From contig NZ_JAVKDF010000049.1 of the NCBI RefSeq assembly GCF_040222385.1, forward strand, positions 124,001 to 188,000: a DNA stretch of 64,000 nucleotides. The letters are read 5' to 3'. This document shows positions 10,533 through 18,370 of the stretch, one piece after another. Position 1 is the first letter of the stretch; every line of letters begins with the position of its first letter. Source of the DNA: Imperialibacter sp040222385 (lineage in GTDB: Bacteria; Bacteroidota; Bacteroidia; Cytophagales; Cyclobacteriaceae). The notes under the pieces are model-generated. The model made no database searches and was not told the origin of the DNA. It was given only the letters and a program-made list of their open reading frames with translations. Position numbers and translations under genes: made by a program.

Positions 10533-13116
10533 CACGAAGGCAGTTAACGGGATTGGCGAGGGCAGCCTGCACCGATTGAGCGCTCACGGTAACAAACGCA
10601 AGCAGCATGGCGGCAAGGCCTGTGGCAGCAAAAACCCACCATTCAAGCCCTGTTCTATAAGCAAAACCTTGCAACCAACGGTCGGCGAGGAACCATGCAA
10701 TTGGGATCGCTATAAAAAATCCCATCAGCACAAAGCCAAGAAAACTGATACTGAAGGTCACCATAATGTTCCTGATGGAAGCACCGAGTATCTTCCTGAT
10801 GCCAATCTCCTTCATCCGCTGCCCTGCGCTAAAAGCAGCCAGCCCAAAAAGGCCAATGCTGGATATTAATATTGCCAGAATGGTGAAAAAGCCAAAAAGT
10901 TCACCCTGGCGCTTATCATCTTTGTATAGCTGATCAAAATGGTCGTCAAAGAACTGATAGCTGAACGGGTAATCTGTGTACTGGCTTACCACTTTTTCCA
11001 ACTCCGAAATAGTCTTCTGGAGATTATCAGGTCTCACTTTCACAGAAACGTAGTTAACCTGATCACTCACCTTGATCATGAGTGGGGCAATGGGCAGATG
11101 CAATGACTGCGTGTGAAAGTCTTTCACCACACCAATCACCGTTTTGGTATCACCGTCCTCGTTGGTGAACTGATTCCCAATAGCTTCAGCTGGACTCCAA
11201 CCCAGCGCACTGGCCGCAGTTTCATTGATGATATAGTTGGTTTCACTATCCATGGCATATTCTGGTGAAAAGCTGCGCCCAGCCACCAGCTCGATGCCGT
11301 ACAGATCAAGAAAATCGTAATCAGTTCGAAGGCGGTAAATCGGCCCTCCTGTTCTGTCGTTAAACAGAAACGTGCTTGACCCTATGTCGTCAGGCAGGTG
11401 GTTAGAGCCAGTGATCCCCAACATATCTGGCCGCTGCAGTAACTCACTTTTAAGGAGGGGCATTACCTTATTGAAATTGTTACCTGGGGCACGAAACGTA
11501 ATGACGTGTTCCTTTTCAAACCCCATGTCCTTCTGGACAATGAATCGAAACTGATTATAGATCACCACGCTGCAAATAATCATCGCTATGGAAACCGCAT
11601 ACTGTGCTACAACCATAGCCGTCTGAAAACGTCTTCCGGAACTCAGGCTTCCTGGCTTTCCCTTTAGGGCCTGCACCGGCCTCAGCGACGACACAAACAA
11701 AGCTGGGTAGCTGCCGGAAAAAACGCCTACCAACATTACCAAACCAACCATGACAGGTATCACTCGCCAGTTTTCGTTCGTTATCAGTTCCAGTGGCCTT
11801 TCGACCATGTTTCCAAACAGAGGTACAAGGAATACGGCCAGTCCCACTGCGAGCACCAGCGCTAGCAAGGCCATCATCACCGACTCAGATAGAAACTGAA
11901 GTATAAGTTGGTTTTTATTTGCGCCTATTACCTTTCTTAAGCCAACTTCCTTTGCCCTGTTGACAGATCGTGCAATGGCCAGGTTCATGTAGTTAAAACA
12001 GGCCAATATGAGTACCAGAAGGGATACTACCGAGAAAAGCATAAGCTGCGCTGCATTGCCCTTCAAAGCAAGCTCTTCGTTCATGTTGGGGCCAAGGTGA
12101 ATATCAGAAAGAGATTGGACGATGTATTCGTTGGGTATCGTCGCCTGGTGTAGCCAGCGCTCGTTGACAAGCTTTATTAATTTCTCCTGAAGCAAGACCG
12201 GATTTGCCCCAGGCGTGAGCGAGAAAAACGTTTGATAGGAATTGCCATTCCACTTTTCCTTCTTCACTTCCTCCAGATAATAACTACTTGCGTGTAAGCT
12301 GACAAGCACTGAAAACCTGATGGAGGCATTCTTCGGTGGATCCTTTATTACACCAGTCACAATCGCATGGTGGCCCCAATAGGTGATCGGTTGACCCATA
12401 GCTTCCACGTCATCAAACATCTTTTTTGCCAGCGACTCGGTAAGGACAATGCTCTCGGCATTCCTCAGAGCTGTGTGTGGATTTCCACCTATAAACTCAT
12501 ATTGAAAAACATTGAAATATTGCTCGTCCACCAAAAGACAGCTTTCCAGGTAATTTTCGTTATCCTCAGCTTCAAGCAACACCGAGTAATCAGTCAGGGA
12601 AGTTGCGTTCACAACTTCAGGATACTCCCGTACCATAGCAGATGGCAAAGCGGCAGGCGTTACGGCATAAAGATCAGTGCCCAGCGAACTGTTGCCAGAC
12701 TGGCGCTGGTAAATTCGATAAATATTGTCGGCGTTCGGGAAAAATTTGTCGTAAAAAAGCTCATGCTGCACATAAGTAAATATCAACAGGAAGCAAAGGA
12801 GCCCGATAGTGAGTCCCCCGATATTGATGCCTGCGTACAACTTTTGCCGAAGCATGTTTCTCCAGCTTACCTTGAAATAGTTCTTAAACATTCCATATTG
12901 ATTCATGCGGCTGCTTCCCTCTATTGACTTTACAATTCCTGGCCTGAAAAGCCTGACCACCTCCAATGCAAAAAGCCATTTCGCTTTCTTATCTCCGTTT
13001 TCCTCTACCCTCTTCTCAAACCGCTCCACTAAATCCCCCTCAATATCTTCCCTGTAATCCGGATGGCAGAACCATCGGAAGAACTTAAGAGGGAGTTTCG
13101 GTGGCTGGCTACTCAT
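10525..13116 (-). CDS. ABC transporter permease, MacB/FtsX type, with prefix domain (paralogue 2)
   Basis: An 863-residue paralogue beginning MSSQPPKLPLKFFRWFC. It has the standard prefix domain, one membrane helix near 90-112, two periplasmic domains and two FtsX domains (EVGLRKVIGA and EIGIRKILGA), ending NPVNCLRDE. The start overlaps the upstream stop as ATGAGTAG. It aligns by eye along its whole length with the 156-2765 gene, including YDKFFPNADNIYR, PPKNASIRFS and NYMNLAIARS, so these two are probably the most recent duplicate pair even though three other paralogues lie between them. The role is presumably export or envelope function with an ATPase encoded elsewhere. Confidence 0.9.
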   Translation of the reverse strand: MSSQPPKLPLKFFRWFCHPDYREDIEGDLVERFEKRVEENGDKKAKWLFALEVVRLFRPGIVKSIEGSSRMNQYGMFKNYFKVSWRNMLRQKLYAGINIGGLTIGLLCFLLIFTYVQHELFYDKFFPNADNIYRIYQRQSGNSSLGTDLYAVTPAALPSAMVREYPEVVNATSLTDYSVLLEAEDNENYLESCLLVDEQYFNVFQYEFIGGNPHTALRNAESIVLTESLAKKMFDDVEAMGQPITYWGHHAIVTGVIKDPPKNASIRFSVLVSLHASSYYLEEVKKEKWNGNSYQTFFSLTPGANPVLLQEKLIKLVNERWLHQATIPNEYIVQSLSDIHLGPNMNEELALKGNAAQLMLFSVVSLLVLILACFNYMNLAIARSVNRAKEVGLRKVIGANKNQLILQFLSESVMMALLALVLAVGLAVFLVPLFGNMVERPLELITNENWRVIPVMVGLVMLVGVFSGSYPALFVSSLRPVQALKGKPGSLSSGRRFQTAMVVAQYAVSIAMIICSVVIYNQFRFIVQKDMGFEKEHVITFRAPGNNFNKVMPLLKSELLQRPDMLGITGSNHLPDDIGSSTFLFNDRTGGPIYRLRTDYDFLDLYGIELVAGRSFSPEYAMDSETNYIINETAASALGWSPAEAIGNQFTNEDGDTKTVIGVVKDFHTQSLHLPIAPLMIKVSDQVNYVSVKVRPDNLQKTISELEKVVSQYTDYPFSYQFFDDHFDQLYKDDKRQGELFGFFTILAILISSIGLFGLAAFSAGQRMKEIGIRKILGASIRNIMVTFSISFLGFVLMGFFIAIPIAWFLADRWLQGFAYRTGLEWWVFAATGLAAMLLAFVTVSAQSVQAALANPVNCLRDE

Positions 13117-15718
13117 CCCGCAGTGATTCTACAGGGTTGACCATCGCCGCTTTCATCGACCGGAAAATGGTCGTAAGCATGGCAATCACAATAGCAAGAA
13201 CAGTAGCCAACGCAAACGGCCCTGCCCCAATAGATGTCCGGTAAATGAAGCCGTCAATCCAGCCGCTGATAAAGTAATAGGTCACCGGCCAGGCGATGAA
13301 GCTGGCAATCAGCAGCAGTATGATGAATTCCTTCGTCAGCAGGAAGGTGACATTGCCAATAGAAGCTCCCAACACTTTTCTGATCCCAATCTCTTTTGAT
13401 TTTCGCTCGGCAGTGAAAGAGATGAGCCCAAAAGTGCCCAGCCCCGCAATCACTATGGCCAGCAGGGTGAACATTTCGAAGATCTGCGTAAACTTTGCCT
13501 CTCCTTCGTATTGTTGCTGGATGTCGTCCTCCACAAAGGAATAGCTGAACTCACGGTTGGTGACGAATTTGCCATACACATTCTCCAAATGAGCCAGTGT
13601 AGAGGGAATATTGTTTCCGTCAATCTTGACGTAGGACCAGGCATAGTAAACGGGTGACATCAGGAAAATAGTGGGCGGTATTTTCCGGTGGAGTGATTCA
13701 AAATGAAAGTCCTTCACCAAGCCAATGCAGGTATACCTATTGCCATTCACTTCGATCCATTTCCCTACAGGATCTCCCCAGCCCAGCTGAACAGCAGCAG
13801 CCTCATTCAACACTACAGATGAGGTGACATCCGAAGGAAAATCTTTTGAAAACTCTCTCCCTTCCACCATTTCAGCCTCCACCAGATCGAGGAAATCGGC
13901 ATCAACCCGAATGATCTTCATGGTCTTTCCCTCTTCCTCATCAGCCTCTGCATCCTGCGCTTTATAAGGTGCGCTGTTCGAAATCCAGCCAGGCATTTTC
14001 ATATTGGCATAACCAACGCCTTTTACCGAGGCGTCACTCAATAGTTCATTTTTATACGCCCCCAGCTGACTGCGATCCATCGTTTGCAGTCGTACCGTCA
14101 CTACCAGGTCCTCGTTGATACCAAGCTCCTTGTTCTGCATGAACTTCAGCTGTTTGAATACGACCGCAGTGGCTGCAATAAGGCCGATAGAAATAACGAA
14201 CTGCACCACTACCAGCCCTCTGCGCAACAAGTGACTCCTGCCACCTGCAGATCGCCCCGATTTGATGGTATTGATGGGCCGGAAAGCCGACAGCACAAAT
14301 GACGGATAGGCACCAGCTAGTAAACCGATGAACAGAAACGAGATGAAAAGCGTGAATAGCACCCGGCCCTCAAGCAATACGTTGCGACTTATCTCTTTGC
14401 CAGCAAATTCATTGAAAGGCGAAAGCAAGAGGTGGGCAAACCCGTAAGCAAGCAGCAGTGCGAGCAGCGTCATCGTAAACGACTCGAACAAAAACTGGCT
14501 GATCAAATTGCCCCGTCGGGCGCCCAGCACCTTTCGCATGCCCACCTCCCGGGCCCGTCGCAACGACCGGGCCGTGGTCAGGTTCATGTAATTCACGCAA
14601 GCAATCAGCAGAATGAATATGGCCACCACCGAGAATATGTATATGTGGGTCATATTGCCGTTGTCTTCCAATTCCAGTCCGAGGTTGGAGGTCAGGTGGA
14701 TGTCCGGGAGCGGTTGCAGGAAAAGCTTGAAATTCTCTTTGTTAAAAAAGCCCAGGTTGGCGTCGATGAACTGCGGAAACCGGGATTCCATCACCTGCGG
14801 GTCGGAGCCTTCTGCGAGCTTCACATATACCCGCTGAGAATCCCAACCAATATTGGTGAATAGCTGGGCTGGTGCTATTTGTTTGGCTGTCTCGGCCGAC
14901 ACGAGAAAATCGAAATGGAAATGCGAATTGGAGGGCATGTCTTCCATCACAGCCGACACCTGAAGCTGATAAGCACGGTCATCAACTTCAAACACCTTTC
15001 CTACTGCTTCCTCGTTTCCGAAGTATCTATGGGCTGTTGTTTGGGAAATGACAACCTTGTTGGCACCTTGCAAGGCCGAAGTTTTGTTTCCTGCAACCAC
15101 TGGAAAAGAAAAGACATCGAAGAAATTCTCGTCAACGACGGCCATTTTCTCTTCGTAAATCCTTTTTTCGCCATATTCAACAATATCCTCCGACGTCATG
15201 ATCCGCACCAGCTCTTCTACTTCACCAAAATTGGCTTCGATTAGTTCTGCGGTTCGCCACGAATTGGAGGCATAGGGTTCCCATCGGCCCTCCCGCATAT
15301 AAGCTGATGCCACCCTGTAAATGCGGTCGCCATCGGCGTGAAACTTGTCATAGCTTAGCTCATCACTTATGAACAGGTAAATCATCAGGCAGCAGACGAA
15401 ACCCAGCACGAGACCAAAAGTATTAATCAGACTGTAAGACTTTTCCTTCCTGAAAACCCTCACAGCAATCTTCAGATAATTGCGAAACATAGCGTAATTG
15501 TTTATTTGAGTTTGACCTATAAAATTCTTCATCAGCGAAGGTCTGGAAAGCTTCATCACCTGAATGGCAAAGAACCATCTGGCTCCTTTTGCTCCTCTTT
15601 CTTTCACTTTACCTTCAAACCTCTCCAGCAAATCACCTTCAATATCCTCCCGGTAATCCGGGTGGCAGAACCAGCGGAAGAAGCGGAGAAACAGCGATGG
15701 TGGAGTATGGTTATTCAC
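13109..15718 (-). CDS. ABC transporter permease, MacB/FtsX type, with prefix domain (paralogue 1, first after padR)
   Basis: An 869-residue paralogue, the first permease after padR, separated from it by 78 bases. The only usable start is GTG at 15718, because a TAG lies four codons upstream in frame. The start context GTGAATAA equals the ATGAATAA junction 8-mer of the other genes with A changed to G. Prefix domain FFRWFCHPDYREDIEGDL; membrane helix near 97-117; FtsX motifs EVGMRKVLGA and EIGIRKVLGA; C-terminus NPVESLRDE. The preserved 8-mer suggests this gene once followed another permease directly. It is the only non-ATG start in the array, which may lower its translation relative to the others. 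Confidence 0.9.
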   Translation of the reverse strand: MNNHTPPSLFLRFFRWFCHPDYREDIEGDLLERFEGKVKERGAKGARWFFAIQVMKLSRPSLMKNFIGQTQINNYAMFRNYLKIAVRVFRKEKSYSLINTFGLVLGFVCCLMIYLFISDELSYDKFHADGDRIYRVASAYMREGRWEPYASNSWRTAELIEANFGEVEELVRIMTSEDIVEYGEKRIYEEKMAVVDENFFDVFSFPVVAGNKTSALQGANKVVISQTTAHRYFGNEEAVGKVFEVDDRAYQLQVSAVMEDMPSNSHFHFDFLVSAETAKQIAPAQLFTNIGWDSQRVYVKLAEGSDPQVMESRFPQFIDANLGFFNKENFKLFLQPLPDIHLTSNLGLELEDNGNMTHIYIFSVVAIFILLIACVNYMNLTTARSLRRAREVGMRKVLGARRGNLISQFLFESFTMTLLALLLAYGFAHLLLSPFNEFAGKEISRNVLLEGRVLFTLFISFLFIGLLAGAYPSFVLSAFRPINTIKSGRSAGGRSHLLRRGLVVVQFVISIGLIAATAVVFKQLKFMQNKELGINEDLVVTVRLQTMDRSQLGAYKNELLSDASVKGVGYANMKMPGWISNSAPYKAQDAEADEEEGKTMKIIRVDADFLDLVEAEMVEGREFSKDFPSDVTSSVVLNEAAAVQLGWGDPVGKWIEVNGNRYTCIGLVKDFHFESLHRKIPPTIFLMSPVYYAWSYVKIDGNNIPSTLAHLENVYGKFVTNREFSYSFVEDDIQQQYEGEAKFTQIFEMFTLLAIVIAGLGTFGLISFTAERKSKEIGIRKVLGASIGNVTFLLTKEFIILLLIASFIAWPVTYYFISGWIDGFIYRTSIGAGPFALATVLAIVIAMLTTIFRSMKAAMVNPVESLRDE

Positions 15719-15796
15719 TTCTGTTGTCTAACACTATCATTTGAATGAATTTAGCCTGAGCTATGATTTGAAATCATCGTAGATAATACTTCCCGA

Positions 15797-16123
15797 CTAC
15801 TTAAAAGCCACCTCCGGTATTGCACTCCACATACCAAGCCGCTGCTCTTTGATCTCCTCCATCACCTTTCGCCCATATTGAGTCACAGTGAAATACCTCT
15901 TGCGCTTCCCTCCCCTCACCTGAGTGGCTTCACCAAACTCAGACGTCAAAAAGCCTTTCTTCTCAAGGCGACGGAGCACTGTCTGCAAAGATCCTATGCT
16001 TACCGACCGGTTAAGCCTTTTCTCCATCTCTTCAATAATGGCTATGCCATAGGCCTCTCCGTAGAGTATGGCCACAGTAAGCAGCACTACTTCTTCGAAT
16101 TCTCCTAGTTGATATTTTCCCAT
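15797..16123 (-). CDS. PadR-family transcriptional regulator
   Basis: A 108-residue single-domain winged-helix protein. LGEFEEVVLLTVAILYGEAYG is the typical first helix pair of PadR proteins; the recognition region SIGSLQTVLRRLEKKGFL and the wing (GGKRKRYFTVTQYGRKVMEE) follow. It lacks the long C-terminal helical domain of larger PadRs and corresponds to the short form that dimerises through its last helix. It opens the operon of six permeases, an arrangement known in Bacteroidota and Acidobacteriota where PadR genes accompany prefix-domain permeases. Such regulators usually repress their own operon until a ligand or envelope stress relieves them. Two repeat copies upstream (16131 and 16185) are candidate binding sites. 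Confidence 0.9.
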   Translation of the reverse strand: MGKYQLGEFEEVVLLTVAILYGEAYGIAIIEEMEKRLNRSVSIGSLQTVLRRLEKKGFLTSEFGEATQVRGGKRKRYFTVTQYGRKVMEEIKEQRLGMWSAIPEVAFK

Positions 16124-16130
16124 TGTATTT

Positions 16131-16208
16131 ATATTTACCTTAAACGTAGTTAATACTTTTCATGCGAGCAAGAGGTGGTTAAAAATATTTACCTGTATTG
16201 TAGTTTAT
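16131..16208. promoter_or_regulatory. Two direct copies of a dyad, candidate PadR operators
   Basis: Plus-strand copies at 16131-16154 and 16185-16208 share ATATTTACCT, five variable bases, GTAGTT, one variable base and AT. They are offset by 54 bases. Each copy has an imperfect dyad TTTAC-N7-GTAGT. The first covers the predicted -7 element, and the second lies upstream of the predicted -33 element. Family knowledge: PadR dimers bind dyads of about this size near their own promoters. The assignment to this PadR is inference. Confidence 0.5.
16141..16171 (-). promoter_or_regulatory. Predicted promoter of the padR-permease operon
   Basis: On the minus strand, TTG (16169-16171) and TACGTTTA (16141-16148) are separated by 20 bases, close to the Bacteroidota consensus TTTG-N19-21-TAnnTTTG (last base A instead of G). 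The predicted start of transcription lies near 16134, about 11 bases before the padR ATG. The -7 element lies inside a candidate operator repeat, which fits autorepression. Confidence 0.5.
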
Positions 16209-16220
16209 ATATTCTAGAGC

Positions 16221-16248
16221 AAAAAAGGACTGACCAATTGGCCAGTCC
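16221..16248 (-). terminator. Intrinsic terminator after the 16273 lipoprotein gene
   Basis: Near-perfect hairpin at 16227-16248 with outer arms GGACTG/CAGTCC around a CCAATTGG core, followed on the minus strand by six T. It separates the lipoprotein gene from the downstream padR promoter. Confidence 0.8.
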
Positions 16249-16272
16249 CTTCAAACTGAAGTCCGCACTCAC

Positions 16273-17160
16273 TTAGCCTCTCAATCTTCTTCTGACTACT
16301 TCCCTTCTCGCTCTCACATCCAGTTCTATTGTCTTTGTTTCTCCGTTGATAGTAACCTCTGCGAGGTTGTCGCACTCACCATCGCCATAGTCGATGACAA
16401 TCGTTGCGCCTGGAGCAATAGTCTCAATCACACCAGATACCGGGAAGAAATAACCCTGAGCACCGCAACGTCTTTTGAAAACAAGTCGCTCGGTGATGGT
16501 GCTGCTGTATGCTTCGCCGTCTCTGTTCTGGCCCTCGGCTGAACCTTCCACAAATGACTCGTCCTGGGCCGGATTTTCTGCCCTGGCCCAGGTACGGGTG
16601 TGCTCTGAATCCCGGGTAGCGAAAGTGCCGTCGTTCCAGATCAGTTTACCTCCTGCCAGTTGCGTCTTGAACTGAGGTGTGCTGGATTCATCGGCGGTGA
16701 TATTGGTAATGGTTCGAACTCCTTCCACCTTTACACTGTCAATATAAAAATCTTCGAAAGTGACACTTCTGGTTGCTCCGGGGGCAAACCACCTGATATC
16801 ACTATAGGTTACAATAATCTTCCCACTTCTTGTTCTGCCACCGTCTCCCTCGCAGCCGTCGCCGTAGTCAATAATCACTTTGTTGTTTTCATGGTCGTGC
16901 GTCACTACTGCACACTCTATCAGCGGATCACGCAATACCTTGCCACCACTGGCCTCGTCATAATTAATGCCAGCTTCTACCACGTTGTCAACATCCTCAA
17001 AAGCAACATCCATCGATGCTTCAGTGTCTACTGCCACGTCTTCGAAGGCCGACGCAGTAGCATCATCATTCAAACCATCCTCTTCGTTGTTGCAGGAAGC
17101 CAACCACACCATGGTTCCTCCCACCATTGTCATCATCATCAATCTCTTTAGCAAATTCAT
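16273..17160 (-). CDS. Predicted lipoprotein, paralogue of the next upstream gene
   Basis: A 295-residue protein with a lipoprotein signal (MNLLKRL, hydrophobic stretch, then LASC at residues 20-23), so it is probably anchored in the outer membrane or periplasm. An acidic linker follows to about residue 70. Two related segments contain VIDYGDG (CEGDGGRTRSGKIIVTYSD and a later copy TIVIDYGDGECDN), suggesting an internal repeat. The middle, with FEDFYIDSVKVEGVRT and WNDGTFATR, aligns with FVNFKVDHVSVEGDFS and WPDGTYATR in the 17252 gene. The function is not recognised. A beta-rich surface or periplasmic domain is an inference from composition. It ends in a basic tail (RARREVVRRRLRG) that the paralogue lacks. 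Confidence 0.75.
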   Translation of the reverse strand: MNLLKRLMMMTMVGGTMVWLASCNNEEDGLNDDATASAFEDVAVDTEASMDVAFEDVDNVVEAGINYDEASGGKVLRDPLIECAVVTHDHENNKVIIDYGDGCEGDGGRTRSGKIIVTYSDIRWFAPGATRSVTFEDFYIDSVKVEGVRTITNITADESSTPQFKTQLAGGKLIWNDGTFATRDSEHTRTWARAENPAQDESFVEGSAEGQNRDGEAYSSTITERLVFKRRCGAQGYFFPVSGVIETIAPGATIVIDYGDGECDNLAEVTINGETKTIELDVRARREVVRRRLRG

Positions 17161-17251
17161 ATCTAATAGAAGTTTGTTTGCTGCTTTGATGAGGCCGGGA
17201 GGAAAAGGTTTAATGTGGGATTAAAAAAATTATAGAAAATATTGAAATAGG

Positions 17252-18094
17252 TTAAAAATTATCATCAAGCTGCATTGTCGAAATCTCGCCATTTATCGTC
17301 GCCTTTACGTCGTCATCGCATTCTCCTTCACCAAAATCAACAATGAAGCTAACCCCTTTCATCGTGCTTTCGACCTTTCCTGAGGAAGGAAAAACCTTGC
17401 CTACCACCAGGCAGGTTCGCCTGAAGCTCAGCTGCGCCGTTACGATGCTGGTATACTCATAGCCATGCCGGTTAACACCAGAAGCGACTCCTTTCCAGCT
17501 ATATGTGTTGTGCATCGGGAGGTGACCAAGATGAACGGTTCTAATCTGGTTCAATTGACGGGTGGCATAGGTGCCATCAGGCCAGGTAAATCTTCCCTCT
17601 TCCCATCTCACCTCATACTTTCTTTCCGTAGGCGATCCCTTTGATCGATACACCAAAGAAAAATCGCCTTCAACCGATACATGATCTACCTTAAAGTTGA
17701 CAAAAGAAACCTCAAAAGTGGCTTCATCAACTAGTCGTAGGTCGGTGTAAGAAATAAGGAGCAACCCACCTCGCCACACATCTCCGGCCCAGGCTCCTCC
17801 AGCCCCAAAATCAACACTGATGGTTTGGAGCTTTTTGTCATGGGCCACCACAGCACCCTGTAGCCATGGTTCCTCCGATTCCGATCCATCAACGGCCCAC
17901 CTCATCGCAGCATCAATCACCTGGCCTATCAGCTCTGGCACAGTTGTCATAAAAGCATCTGATCGTAGCGAAGTATCCTGATAGCCGTCCGGCATCGGTG
18001 GCCGATCACCCTCTGGCTCAGGTGTGCAGGCATGTAAGGTCAAAAAAAGTGCAACAAAAAACGCACAACAGGCAGGTCTTGGAGAGGCTTCCAC
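17252..18094 (-). CDS. Predicted lipoprotein or secreted protein, paralogue of 16273-17160
   Basis: A 280-residue protein. Its N-terminus MEASPRPACCAFFVALFLTLH is a hydrophobic signal followed by ACTPEPEGD; the Cys after HA is a plausible lipidation site. The body matches the 16273 protein in order: SVDFGAGG..GGLLLISYTDLRL, VNFKVDHVSVEGD, WPDGTYATR, TAQLSFRRTC, and FIVDFGEGECDDDVKATINGE near the C-terminus (compare VIDYGDGECDNLAEVTINGE). The two genes are 91 bases apart on the same strand and most likely arose by tandem duplication with strong divergence. No catalytic motif is visible and the function is unknown. Confidence 0.7.
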   Translation of the reverse strand: MEASPRPACCAFFVALFLTLHACTPEPEGDRPPMPDGYQDTSLRSDAFMTTVPELIGQVIDAAMRWAVDGSESEEPWLQGAVVAHDKKLQTISVDFGAGGAWAGDVWRGGLLLISYTDLRLVDEATFEVSFVNFKVDHVSVEGDFSLVYRSKGSPTERKYEVRWEEGRFTWPDGTYATRQLNQIRTVHLGHLPMHNTYSWKGVASGVNRHGYEYTSIVTAQLSFRRTCLVVGKVFPSSGKVESTMKGVSFIVDFGEGECDDDVKATINGEISTMQLDDNF

Positions 18095-18106
18095 AATTTC
18101 ATTAGT

Positions 18107-18300
18107 TTAATAGTAGAAATGGTTAAGCCTGAAGGCGGATTCAGGCAAAGCACAAAGCGGCGAGACACACCTGTCTCGATGCCGGATCACAATACGCTCA
18201 GGACTATCTTCAATGGTGTAGCAGAATACCTCAAAACGTCCATCTTCAATTTCAAAAAAGCAGTCGTCATCTCTATCCCCCTGTTTGCAGGATAATTCTA
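18107..18300 (-). pseudogene. Start-less open frame upstream of the lipoprotein pair
   Basis: On the minus strand a frame stays open for more than 60 codons before TAA at 18107-18109. It encodes a charged, Cys-containing peptide (segments CKQGDRDDDCFFEIEDG and FEVFCYTIEDSPERIVIRHR). No ATG, GTG or TTG start fits ahead of the main part, and a TAG closes the frame further upstream. Composition looks protein-like, so this may be the 3' end of a decayed gene cut by the divergent 18371 gene, or simply chance. It ends 12 bases before the 18094 start. Nothing in it was recognised. Confidence 0.25.
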
Positions 18301-18370
18301 TTCGCAGGTGATATATCAGTTTGATATAATTGGCCGCCTGTGTAGCTTCCCAAAAAAACTAATCAGGACA

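Noticed and set aside
156..15718. Composite transposon or integrative element formed by the repeated permeases
   Set aside because: No transposase, integrase or terminal repeats; the genes are complete paralogues in one operon.
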